A stretch of DNA of 64,000 nucleotides from Palaemon carinicauda (GCF_036898095.1 NC_090743.1:24790424-24854423), one strand, 5' to 3'; positions 25,447 to 34,280 are shown, counted from the first letter of the stretch. Made by a program: numbers and translations. The notes: a model not told the origin generated them from the sequence alone.

Positions 25447-25614
25447 CAATATTAAACTTACCCGATAATCATGTAGCTGTCAACTCCGTTGCCCGACAGA
25501 ATTCTATGGAGGGATACGCCAGCTATCACAATACTAGAAGGGGGTGTACTTACCAGCGCCACCTGTGGCCAGGTACTATAGTACTTCTTGTTGACACCTC
25601 CTCAATTATTCCTC
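25443..25614 (+). repeat. 5' inverted terminal repeat of B
   Basis: Begins TTTTCAATATTAAACTTACCC. It is the inverse of 32,020-32,175 and shares the B-specific variants CTATAG and CACAATACTAG. Confidence 0.9.
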
Positions 25615-25825
25615 TGTCGTGCTTCCGGCAAGACGTTCTGGGATACGCTTATGATCTTCGAGTATTTTCACGGCTAATTGGTGAAGTATTCTCTCAGATT
25701 TCGGCTGTCGCTTTACTGGAAACCTTCTTATATTAGCTAGATAGCTTTTATATAGTACCTGATTAACGGTTAACGATCTTTTGCTTGATTTTGGAACCCC
25801 CTTTGGCTAACTCTTTGGATTCAAG

Positions 25826-28528
25826 ATGTCTGACATTTCGCAAGCCCCCTCCCATAGACGATGTAGGTCTTGCAATAGGCGTATTCCGAAGGCCTCGGTA
25901 GATCCTCACACCGCTTGTTCTGACTGTAGGGACAGGCCCTGTCAGTTAGAAAATCGATGTGAGGAATGCGCCGGACTTTCGGAACTGGAATTTGTCCGTC
26001 TTTTGAAATATTCAACTAAGTTAGAGAGAGGTAGAGTTAGGAGGAGTTCTTCTCACTCTTCACTTTTTTCCTCACCTCATGATCCCCTACCTTTTCCTAC
26101 CCCTGTAGTGGCTACCCCCGAACCTACTGTTTGCCCTCCGCCTGATATGTCTGTTGTTTTGCGTGCTATTCAGGCCTTAGGCGATAAAGTAGAGTCAGTG
26201 GTAAGTGATCATAAGTCTCTGATGGCCGAAGTCAAGGAACTTAAGGTCAAGAGTGCAGTGGGTGGAATTAGTGCCAGTGCTGTGACGAGTGCTAGTGTCA
26301 GTGCAGTGCCAAGTGCTAGTGTCAGTGCCAGTGTGGTGCGTGAGGATACTTCTGTGCGAGCCAGTCGTCCTCCCAGTCCGGGACCTCTTGCAAGCTCCCA
26401 AGCCCAGGGGAGAAGCAATGTCGAAGGGCATAAGGGTTCGGCAGGCCTTGTTAGGCGCACAGAAGTATCCTCGGTGGTTGCGGGCGTGTCTTCCAAAGAC
26501 CGTCACTCCCACCTGCAGACGATTGAGCCCGTCTTTTTCTCGTCCGCTGATCAACTGTCAGGGAAGAAACGTTGGTCTCAGGTCTCGAGACCACTTAAAC
26601 GCAGAGTCCAGTCCGCGAGTGCTCAGCCAGGTTGCAGTCATTGGCTCAGCTCTGACTCGCCGCAGTCATCTGTCGACTGCACTCCGCCCAAGAGGAGTAA
26701 GGTTCTGCCACAACAGAGCTCGACTGTTAAGGCTTTACCTCAGCCTACTGTAGTTTCTGCCGACCCCAAGTGGACTCTTCTACAGTCCATGCAAGCACAG
26801 CTTTCGGACTTGATGCGTGAGTGTCGGGCTGAGAGTGTTGCGCCTCCGCCTCCGCCTACACTCCCTCCGCCTGCGCTCGCTCCGCCTGCGCTCGCTCCGC
26901 CTGCGCTCGCTCCGCCTGATCGCAGTACCACCTGCCAGGCGTACGATGTTGAGCCTCGTTCTGAGTTTGCTGTTCCCAGTGGTGTTCAGCCTCCGCCTTC
27001 TTTAAGGCAACCTTTACAATGGGATCAGGAGGATTATACCTCTCTTCCTCCGCCTCCACTTGCTGCTCCACCAGTGGTGCAACACTCGGTTGAGGTTCAA
27101 CAACCTCTCCCGTCCATGAGTCAGTCTCCTCAGCTCTCGCTGCAGCGAGCTCAACCCTCCACAAGGCAAGCACCACTACACCTTAGCCTTGCGCCTCAGG
27201 AGCCTCAGCTTGCGAGACATTTACCTTGTTCTGCGCAGCCTCTACCTCATCGCGCTCCGCTCACACCACAGGAACAGGAACTTGCTACTCCGCTTCCGCC
27301 AACCGCTCAGCAAGCGCAACCCTTGGGTTCAACCACTCATGCTAGGAGTCAGCCTCCTCCACCCATGCGCCTTCCTTCTGCTTCGTCTTTTATTCAGCCT
27401 TTGCAGTCTGAGCCTCAGGTTTTCCCTCAACAGTTACTTGAAGAGGAAACCACTAATAGTGTTCCTACTCGTTCTGACTCTGCTGTTCAGCATTCTTGTC
27501 CGATCTCTTCGCTACACTCTGGTGATGAGGCGTCTGATGATGAGGCGGCACACCTGGATCCCTCGTCAGACGTGGATGAATCCAAGCCTTCTCCACAGTC
27601 TATTGACTTTCGTAAGGTCTTGGCTCTGCTTAGGGAGGTTTACCCAGACCACTTTGTCTCTGCTATTCCCCGCTCTCCGCCATCTGAGTTTTCGCTGGGC
27701 ATACAGCAAGCTAAGTCCACCTATACTAAGCTAGTCCTAGCAAGGTCCTCTAAGAGAGCGTTAAGGATCTTAGGGGAGTGGCTGCAGACTAAGCAACACC
27801 TTGGCAAAACTTCTTTCATGTTCCCTCCGACTAAGCTCACTTCGAAAGCGAGCGTTTGGTATGCCACAGGAGAAGCACCAGGCTTGGGAGTACCTGCCTC
27901 TGCCCAGGCTGACTTCTCAAGTCTGGTAGACTCGCCTCGGAGAACTGCAATGAGGCGCTCTAAGGTTTGCTGGACCTTCTCAGACCTTGATCACTTACTG
28001 AAGGGAGTATTTAGAGCATTTGAGATGTTCAACTTTCTAGACTGGTGCCTGGGGGCCCTCAGCAAGAAGACCTCTCCTGCGGACAAGGATTCTGCCATGC
28101 TATTAATGTCCTGCATGGATAAGGCCATTAGGGATGGATCTGGTGAGCTTGCGTCGATGTTTGTATCAGGGGTTTTGAAGAAAAGGGAACAGCTGTGTAC
28201 CTTCCTTTCCTCCAGCATTACACCTTGTCAAAGGTCACAACTCCTTTTTGCTCCGCTCTCGAAGTTCCTCTTCCCCGAAGAGCTGGTTAAGGACTTGTCT
28301 GCTGCCCTGATACAAAAGGACACACACGATCTTGTAGCCTCATCGGCTCGTAAGTCTAAGGTTGCTACCTCAGTCCCCAAGACTTATCGCTCCCCAGTGG
28401 CTGATACCCCTGCTACGAGGTTCATACCGCCCTTTCGTGGTAGAGCCCCCAGCCGAGGAAGCTCCCGTCCAGACTCTTACAGGAGCAAGTCTAGGAAAGG
28501 CTCCAAGACATCTAAAGGAAAAAACTGA
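25826..28528 (+). CDS. ORF1 of B: gag-like protein with N-terminal Cys/His cluster
   Basis: An intact 900-codon frame. ATG at 25,826 gives the same N-terminus as A. Residues 13-48 hold a probable zinc-binding cluster: Cys13, Cys16, His28 (in VDPH), Cys31, Cys34, Cys39, Cys45 and Cys48. Residues about 90-600 form a Ser/Pro/Gln-rich linker with repeats, including several PPALA units near 26,870-26,920. From about residue 590 a conserved globular region begins (DFRKVLALLREVYPDHF, SKRALRILGEWLQ, GLGVPASAQADFSSLVDSP, FNFLDWCLGALSKK). A basic Ser/Arg/Lys tail closes the protein. By position it should be the RNA-packaging structural protein. It ends in TGA followed by CTC, and the same frame stays open afterwards into ORF3. 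Confidence 0.9.
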   Translation: MSDISQAPSHRRCRSCNRRIPKASVDPHTACSDCRDRPCQLENRCEECAGLSELEFVRLLKYSTKLERGRVRRSSSHSSLFSSPHDPLPFPTPVVATPEPTVCPPPDMSVVLRAIQALGDKVESVVSDHKSLMAEVKELKVKSAVGGISASAVTSASVSAVPSASVSASVVREDTSVRASRPPSPGPLASSQAQGRSNVEGHKGSAGLVRRTEVSSVVAGVSSKDRHSHLQTIEPVFFSSADQLSGKKRWSQVSRPLKRRVQSASAQPGCSHWLSSDSPQSSVDCTPPKRSKVLPQQSSTVKALPQPTVVSADPKWTLLQSMQAQLSDLMRECRAESVAPPPPPTLPPPALAPPALAPPALAPPDRSTTCQAYDVEPRSEFAVPSGVQPPPSLRQPLQWDQEDYTSLPPPPLAAPPVVQHSVEVQQPLPSMSQSPQLSLQRAQPSTRQAPLHLSLAPQEPQLARHLPCSAQPLPHRAPLTPQEQELATPLPPTAQQAQPLGSTTHARSQPPPPMRLPSASSFIQPLQSEPQVFPQQLLEEETTNSVPTRSDSAVQHSCPISSLHSGDEASDDEAAHLDPSSDVDESKPSPQSIDFRKVLALLREVYPDHFVSAIPRSPPSEFSLGIQQAKSTYTKLVLARSSKRALRILGEWLQTKQHLGKTSFMFPPTKLTSKASVWYATGEAPGLGVPASAQADFSSLVDSPRRTAMRRSKVCWTFSDLDHLLKGVFRAFEMFNFLDWCLGALSKKTSPADKDSAMLLMSCMDKAIRDGSGELASMFVSGVLKKREQLCTFLSSSITPCQRSQLLFAPLSKFLFPEELVKDLSAALIQKDTHDLVASSARKSKVATSVPKTYRSPVADTPATRFIPPFRGRAPSRGSSRPDSYRSKSRKGSKTSKGKN

Positions 28529-30587
28529 CTCTCCGCATCTCCAGACAGCAGTAGGAGCCAGACTCAAGATCTTCTGGCGAGCCTGGGAGAAGAGAGGTGC
28601 AGACGCCCAGTCTGTCAGTTGGCTGAGGGACGGTTACAGGATTCCATTCTGCCTCAAACCACCTCTGACCACATCTCCCATCAACCTCTCTCCCAACTAC
28701 AAAGAAGAGGACAAGAGGCTAGCATTGCACCAGGAGGTGTCGCTACTTGTGCAGAAGAAGGCAGTGGTTATAGTCCGGGACCATCAATCCCCGGGCTTCT
28801 ACAACCGTCTCTTTCTTGTGGCCAAGAAGACAGGAGGTTGAAGACCGGTGCTGGACGTCAGCGCGCTCAACGCGTATGTCACCAAGCAGACGTTCACGAT
28901 GGAGACGACGAAGTCGGTCCTAGCAGCGGTCAGACAGGAGGACTGGATGGTCTCGTTGGACTTGAAAGATGCCTACTTTCACGTTCCTATTCATCCAGAC
29001 TCCCAACCTTTCATGAGATTCGTTTTTGGAAAGGTTGTCTACCAATTCCAAGCCCTGTGTTTTGGCCTAAGCACAGCTCCTATGGTGTTCACTCATCTGA
29101 TGAGGAATATAGCAAAATTCCTACACTTATCGGACATCAGAGCCTCCCTCTACTTAGACGACTGGCTGTTGAGAGCCTCCACGAGTCGTCGCTGTCTGGA
29201 GAATCTCAACTGGACTTTGGACTTAATCAGACAACTGGGTCTGTTAGTCAACATAGAAAAGTCTCAGCTCATTCCCTCCCAATCCATTGTGTACCTGGGA
29301 ATGGAGATTCGGAGTCAGGATTTTCGGGCTTTTCCATCGGCCCCCAGGATAAGCCAAGCCCTAGAGTGCATCATGAGCATGCTGAAGAGGAGCAGTTGCT
29401 CGGTGAGACAGTGGATGAGTCTCACAGGGACCCTTTCATCACTGGCCCTGTTCGTCGAGCTAGGGAGACTCCACCTCCGCCCTCTTCAATTCCATCTTGC
29501 AGCTCATTGGGACAAGGGTTCGACTCTCGAAGCAGTCTCTATCCCAATCACCCAAGAGATGAAGACCACTCTCCTGTGGTGGAAGAACAATCTCCTTCTC
29601 AGGGAGGGCCTATCGTTGGCTATTCAGACCCCCAATCTTCATCTCTTCTCAGATGCATCGGACTCGGGCTGGGGTGCGACCTTGAACGGACGGGAATGCT
29701 CGGGAACGTGGAACGAGGAACAGGGATTGCTCCACATCAACTGCAAGGAGCTACTAGCAGTTCATTTAGCCCTGCTGAACTTCAAGTCCCTCCTGCTAGG
29801 CAAAGTGGTGGAGGTGAACTCAGACAACACCACAGCCTTGGCTTACATCTCCAAGCAAGGAGGGACCCATTCGAGGAGCCTATTCGAGATCGCAAGGGAC
29901 CTCCTCATTTGGTCAAGAGGTCTAAACCTCACTCTGGTCACGAGGTTCATTCAGGGCAATATGAACGTCTCAGCAGATCGCCTAAGCAGAAGGAATCAGG
30001 TCATTCCCACGGAATGGACCCTCCACAAGAGTGTGTGCAACAGACTTTGGACCTTGTGGGGTCAACCTACCATAGATCTGTTTGCCACCTCCATAACCAA
30101 GAGACTTCCGCTGTACTGTTCCCCTGTTCCAGACCCTGCAGCAGTTCATGTGGATGCTTTTCTACTGAACTGGTCCCATCTCGACCTTTACGCATTCCCA
30201 CCGTTCAAGATAATAAACAAAGTTCTGCAGAAATTCATCTCGCACGAAGGGACACGGCTGACGCTGGTTGCTCCCCTTTGGCCTGCAAGAGAATGGTTCA
30301 CAGAGGTACTTCAATGGCTAGTCGACATCCCCAGGACTCTACCTCTAAGAGTGGACCTTCTACGTCAACCTCACGTAGACAGGTTGCACCCAAACCTCCA
30401 CGCTCTTCGGCTGACTGCCTTCAGACTGTCGAAAGATTCGCTAGAGCTAGAGGCTTTTCGAAGGAGGCAGCCAGTGCGATTGCCAGAGCAAGAAGGGTTT
30501 CCACTCGTAGAGTCTACCAATCTAAGTGGGAAGTCTTCCGAAGCTGGTGTAGAGCCAATTCAATATCCTCTACCAATACCTCTGTGA
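28362..30587 (+). pseudogene. ORF2 of B: reverse transcriptase, RNase H, C-terminal domain; one nonsense codon
   Basis: The frame is +1 to ORF1 and starts inside its end. A TGA at 28,839-28,841 replaces the Trp codon of GGWRPVLDVS (TGG in A) and would stop synthesis before the catalytic region. Downstream everything is open. The first RT Asp is at 28,959 (LDLKDAYF) and the Asp pair of YLDDWLL is at 29,157-29,162. RNase H Asp of FSDASDSGWG is at 29,652, with CKELLAVHLAL and VNSDNTTALAY after it. The C-terminal DLFATSITKRLPLY and YAFPPF (30,189) region follows. The product would copy element RNA into DNA. The last part resembles the DIRS methyltransferase-like domain; I am less sure of that. 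Confidence 0.9.
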
Positions 30588-31486
30588 CCCAAATAGCTGA
30601 CTTCCTTCTACATCTTAGGAATGAGAGATCCCTTTCAGCCCCTACGATTAAAGGGTATAGGAGTATGTTGGCTTCAGTTCTCCGCCACAGAGGTTTGGAC
30701 CTTTCTTCCAACAAGGACCTTCAAGAAATTCTTAAGTCTTTTGAGACGTCTAAAGAGCGTCGTCTATCCACTCCAGGCTGGAACCTAGACGTAGTCTTAA
30801 GGTTCCTTATGTCATCTAGGTTCGAACCTCTCCAGTCAGCTTCCTTCAAGGACCTTACCCTCAAGACTCTTTTTCTCGTCTGCCTTGCAACAGCTAAGAG
30901 AGTCAGTGAGGTTCATGCCTTCAGCAAGAACATTGGTTTCACGACCGAATCTGCAACATGTTCTTTTCAGCTCGGATTCCTAGCAAAGAACGAACTTCCT
31001 TCACGTCCTTGGCCTAGATCGTTTGAAATACCTAGCCTCTCCAACATGGTAGGTAACGAACTAGAGAGAGTTCTTTGCCCTGTCAGAGCTCTCAAATATT
31101 ATCTTAAGAGGTCTAAACCTATTCGAGGACAGTCAGAAGCCTTATGGTGTGCCATCAAGAAACCTTCGAGGCCCATGTCCAAGAACGGGGTTTCGTATTA
31201 TATAAGGCTTCTGATTAGAGAAGCCCATTCTCACTTAAAGGAGGAAGACCGTGCATTGCTGAAGGTAAGGACCCACGAAGTAAGAGCCGTAGCTACTTCG
31301 ATGGCCTTTAATAAAAACCGTTCTCTGCAGAGCATAATGGATGCAACCTATTGGAGGAGCAAGTCAGTGTTTGCATCATTTTATCTTAAAGATGTCCAGT
31401 CTCTTTACGAGAACTGCTACACCCTGGGACCATTCGTAGCAGCGAGTGCAGTAGTAGGTGAGGGCTCAGCCACTACATTCCCTTAA
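28529..31486 (+). CDS. ORF3 of B: tyrosine recombinase with long overlapping N-terminal frame
   Basis: The frame is open without a break from the ORF1 stop to TAA at 31,484-31,486. The recombinase proper begins near 30,410 (CLQTVERFARARGFSKEA). It has an N-terminal core-binding region (VYQSKWEVFRSWCRAN, TQIADFLLHLRNERS, IKGYRSMLASVLRHRGL) and a catalytic part. The catalytic part shows Arg of AKRVSEVHAF at 30,899, His and Arg of HEVR at 31,274 and 31,283, and Tyr of FASFYLKD at 31,382, so the full R-H-R-Y set is present. The real translation start is uncertain. The 1.9 kb upstream overlaps ORF2 in the -1 frame. Integration of the circular DNA is its known family role. Confidence 0.88.
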   Translation, partial: LSASPDSSRSQTQDLLASLGEERCRRPVCQLAEGRLQDSILPQTTSDHISHQPLSQLQRRGQEASIAPGGVATCAEEGSGYSPGPSIPGLLQPSLSCGQEDRRLKTGAGRQRAQRVCHQADVHDGDDEVGPSSGQTGGLDGLVGLERCLLSRSYSSRLPTFHEIRFWKGCLPIPSPVFWPKHSSYGVHSSDEEYSKIPTLIGHQSLPLLRRLAVESLHESSLSGESQLDFGLNQTTGSVSQHRKVSAHSLPIHCVPGNGDSESGFSGFSIGPQDKPSPRVHHEHAEEEQLLGETVDESHRDPFITGPVRRARETPPPPSSIPSCSSLGQGFDSRSSLYPNHPRDEDHSPVVEEQSPSQGGPIVGYSDPQSSSLLRCIGLGLGCDLERTGMLGNVERGTGIAPHQLQGATSSSFSPAELQVPPARQSGGGELRQHHSLGLHLQARRDPFEEPIRDRKGPPHLVKRSKPHSGHEVHSGQYERLSRSPKQKESGHSHGMDPPQECVQQTLDLVGSTYHRSVCHLHNQETSAVLFPCSRPCSSSCGCFSTELVPSRPLRIPTVQDNKQSSAEIHLARRDTADAGCSPLACKRMVHRGTSMASRHPQDSTSKSGPSTSTSRRQVAPKPPRSSADCLQTVERFARARGFSKEAASAIARARRVSTRRVYQSKWEVFRSWCRANSISSTNTSVTQIADFLLHLRNERSLSAPTIKGYRSMLASVLRHRGLDLSSNKDLQEILKSFETSKERRLSTPGWNLDVVLRFLMSSRFEPLQSASFKDLTLKTLFLVCLATAKRVSEVHAFSKNIGFTTESATCSFQLGFLAKNELPSRPWPRSFEIPSLSNMVGNELERVLCPVRALKYYLKRSKPIRGQSEALWCAIKKPSRPMSKNGVSYYIRLLIREAHSHLKEEDRALLKVRTHEVRAVATSMAFNKNRSLQSIMDATYWRSKSVFASFYLKDVQSLYENCYTLGPFVAASAVVGEGSATTFP

Positions 31487-31884
31487 TCCCATAACCTTTT
31501 TTAACCTTTCTCTTGAATGCTTTTATTGTTGTTTTTATGGTTGTTACGGTAGGCTAAGAAGCCTTCCCGCATCCTTTTGATTTGGCGGGGTGGGTCTATT
31601 CATTCTTGAGAAGCGCTGGGTTAGAGGTTTTGTAGAGGTCCTTTAGTAGGGGTTGCAACCCTATATATTTAGCACCTTTGGGTTGATTCAGCCTCCAAGA
31701 GGAACGCTGCGCTCAGTAAGGAAGACGAACTTAAAAAAGAGGCAGAGTAACGGTTCAATTCGACTTCCTTACCAGGTACTTATTATTTCATTGTTATTTG
31801 AGATAACTGTTATATGAAATATGGGATACTTAGCTATCCTTTAATCTTGTACACTGGTTTTCACCCACCCCCCTGGGTGTGAAT
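31487..31884 (+). other. 3' non-coding region of element B
   Basis: About 400 bases, nearly identical to 24,714-25,112. No open frame of note. Confidence 0.7.
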
Positions 31885-31975
31885 CAGCTACATGATTATC
31901 GGGTAAGTTTAATATTGAAAAATGTTATTTTTATTAGTAAAATAAATTTTAGAATATACTTACCCGATAATCATG
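31885..31975 (+). repeat. Internal complementary region (ICR) of B
   Basis: The left part is complementary to the 5' end of B (GGGTAAGTTTAATATTGAAA). The right part, from 31,919, is complementary to the 3' end of B, including the TTTTTATTAG variant matched by CTAATAAAAA at 32,200. Confidence 0.92.
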
Positions 31976-32217
31976 ATTTAATCGACCCTCCCTTCCTCCC
32001 CATAGAGAACCAGTGGACCGAGGAATAATTGAGGAGGTGTCAACAAGAAGTACTATAGTACCTGGCCACAGGTGGCGCTGGTAAGTACACCCCCTTCTAG
32101 TATTGTGATAGCTGGCGTATCCCTCCATAGAATTCTGTCGGGCAACGGAGTTGACAGCTACATGATTATCGGGTAAGTATATTCAAAAATTTATTTTACT
32201 AATAAAAATAACATTTT
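31919..32217. repeat. 300-base palindrome-flanked 3' unit of B (P2)
   Basis: The inverted arms 31,919-31,975 and about 32,161-32,217 differ from each other by at most a base or two. They enclose the B-type ITR sequence. Confidence 0.92.
32020..32217 (+). repeat. 3' inverted terminal repeat of B
   Basis: GAGGAATAATTGAGGAGG through CTATAG and TATTGTGATAGC matches the inverse of the 5' ITR of B, including variants absent from A. Confidence 0.9.
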
Positions 32218-33780
32218 TTATGATAAAACAAAGTTTTATGAATACTTACCTGGCAGTTATATATATATTCGAAGGCCCACCCACCTCCCCTCAGGAGAAA
32301 GGTCGGGCATAGATGAGCTGAAGAACAGAAAACGGGAATGATTCCTAGTACCACCCGGTCTTCTTCTTCTTCTTCCCAGCTGGTTCCCATTTTTATATGG
32401 GGTTGCGCATAGGCGCCGAAGATCGTTCCGTGCGCGGGATGGTTTCCCGCGCGAGACCATTGAGGCTCACGCGATCATCGCACAGGTCGTCCGCGCACGA
32501 TCGTCGTAGATCGTCCGCGCGCGATCGCCGACTATCTTCTCTCGCGCGCGAGCATCTTCTCTCGCGCGCGAGCGCCGACAATCTTCGCACACGCGTGTGA
32601 GCGTCGAAGATCGTGTGTGCTCGCGCGAATCGCCGACGATCGTCTTACATAGTTGGAGATGACACGCGCGCTGGCACCAATGGTTTCCCGCTCACTGGCT
32701 CCGACGATCTTCTCGCGCTAGCGCCGACGATCTTCGTACACACGTAGGCGCCGAAGATCGTCAGCGTTGGTTCTCCGCGCGTGGGATGGTTTCCCACACG
32801 CAATCGCCGACGGCGCAAGCACCGGCGATCTTTTGTCGCCGAGATCGTTCGCGCGTGGGATGTTTTCCCTCACTATCGCCCACGATCTTTCACTCGCAAG
32901 CGCCAGCGATCTTCATACATGCGGGGATCGTTCACACGGGCGCCGATACGCCCACGCTCACGCTGGTACGCGGGCGCGGTTATACTGCTACGCATGTTTT
33001 ATTCACGCGCTACCCAGATCTGTGCTTTTCGCGCGATCATCAGCGTGATCGGCGCACCGTTCTCCGACGCGATCGCGCCCTGATTACATCAGGGCTTAGG
33101 GGCAGTCAGGCCACCTCCGCGTTTCCCTCCCCCGCAGCGCAGAGCAGCGCCCTCTCCGGAGGGGGGGGAGGTTTCCGGACAGGTCAAAGGTCTCTTCTCC
33201 CTTCATTGTAGATTCTCTACGGCGAACCCTCATGTGTCAACTCCCCCAGAGGATCCAACGATCCTCTTCCCTCCAGAGGGACTCCCTGTCAGCGCGAGTG
33301 TTGGTCGGCATCCCTGGTGGGATGCCGTCGTCAGAACGCTCATGCAGGCGATGAGCCTGTGCCTTCTGATTGGGGTCACTAATCAGTAGCAGCTTCCTCT
33401 CCCCCTGAAGGGGGGTGAGAGGAATCCTGGCATGGTATCTCCTCCAAGGACTATCCTGTCCCTCCGCGAGTCCTTACGCAGGCGATGAGCCCTCCTCAGA
33501 CTTCATCTCTCCTCCCCTGGGGATGAGCATTACCCATCCCCAGGAGGGTCGGAAGACCCCGGTCCTCTCCCTCTTCACTCCATAGGGAGAATCCCCGCCT
33601 CTTCCTGAGAATCTTATCTTGCGGAGTGGGTGAAAGCCTTACATTCTTCATCGCTGGGGTCCTGTTTCCCTCCTAGGAGGGATCCTAAGGCCTAGTCTTC
33701 CCCAAGGATCTGACAGGATTCAGTTGGACCCTTGGGGCATGTCTACGAGTCTCCCCAGGAAGAGCCTCCGGGGATGGGAG
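32218..33780 (+). mobile_element. C-type DIRS remnant (C2), cut by the gap
   Basis: The left 180 bases carry a terminal-like sequence, ACTTACCTGGCAGTT then TATATATA. This is the inverse of the 3' end of element C at 18,640-18,667. A CpG-rich repeat follows at 32,400-33,080. From about 33,110 the sequence is recognisably ORF1 of C in decayed form. Shared blocks include TTTCCGGACAGGTC, GATCCAACGATCCTCTTCC, TCATGCAGGC and GAGTCTCCCCAGGAAGAGCC (compare 15,850-16,310). No continuous reading frame remains. The rest is lost in the N gap. Confidence 0.7.
32400..33080. repeat. CpG-rich tandem repeat of C2 ORF1 linker
   Basis: Irregular repeats of GCGCGAGCGCCGACGATCTT-like units. They occupy the same place in the element as the CGCGCCAGCGCTC repeats in C but have a different unit. 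Confidence 0.8.
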
Positions 33781-34280
33781 NNNNNNNNNNNNNNNNNNNN
33801 NNNNNNNNNNNNNNNNNNNNNNNNNNNNNNNNNNNNNNNNNNNNNNNNNNNNNNNNNNNNNNNNNNNNNNNNNNNNNNNNNNNNNNNNNNNNNNNNNNNN
33901 NNNNNNNNNNNNNNNNNNNNNNNNNNNNNNNNNNNNNNNNNNNNNNNNNNNNNNNNNNNNNNNNNNNNNNNNNNNNNNNNNNNNNNNNNNNNNNNNNNNN
34001 NNNNNNNNNNNNNNNNNNNNNNNNNNNNNNNNNNNNNNNNNNNNNNNNNNNNNNNNNNNNNNNNNNNNNNNNNNNNNNNNNNNNNNNNNNNNNNNNNNNN
34101 NNNNNNNNNNNNNNNNNNNNNNNNNNNNNNNNNNNNNNNNNNNNNNNNNNNNNNNNNNNNNNNNNNNNNNNNNNNNNNNNNNNNNNNNNNNNNNNNNNNN
34201 NNNNNNNNNNNNNNNNNNNNNNNNNNNNNNNNNNNNNNNNNNNNNNNNNNNNNNNNNNNNNNNNNNNNNNNNNNNNNNNN
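33781..34280. other. Assembly gap of exactly 500 N
   Basis: Exactly 500 consecutive N. The round size suggests a placeholder of unknown true length. Sequences on the two sides are unrelated: C2 on the left, Tigger T2 on the right. Open frames that cross it are artefacts. Confidence 0.99.

Larger units (their letters stand above)
25443..32217 (+). mobile_element. DIRS1-like retrotransposon B, nearly intact
   Basis: Same organisation as A, starting where A ends. The 5' ITR is 25,443-25,614, the ICR 31,885-31,975 and the 3' ITR 32,020-32,217. The ITR pair of B is matched internally (CTATAG dyad, CTATGGAGGG, CTCAATTATTCCTC) and differs from A. ORF1 and the ORF3 frame are fully open. The only evident break is one TGA in ORF2 at 28,839-28,841. 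B is thus the best reference copy in the window. The A/B junction reads AACATTTTCAATATT, almost the exact reverse complement of the ICR centre. Confidence 0.93.

Noticed and set aside
13670..33780. Considered as endogenous retrovirus or LTR elements
   Set aside because: No LTRs, protease or DDE integrase; ends are inverted repeats with an ICR and a tyrosine recombinase, so DIRS.
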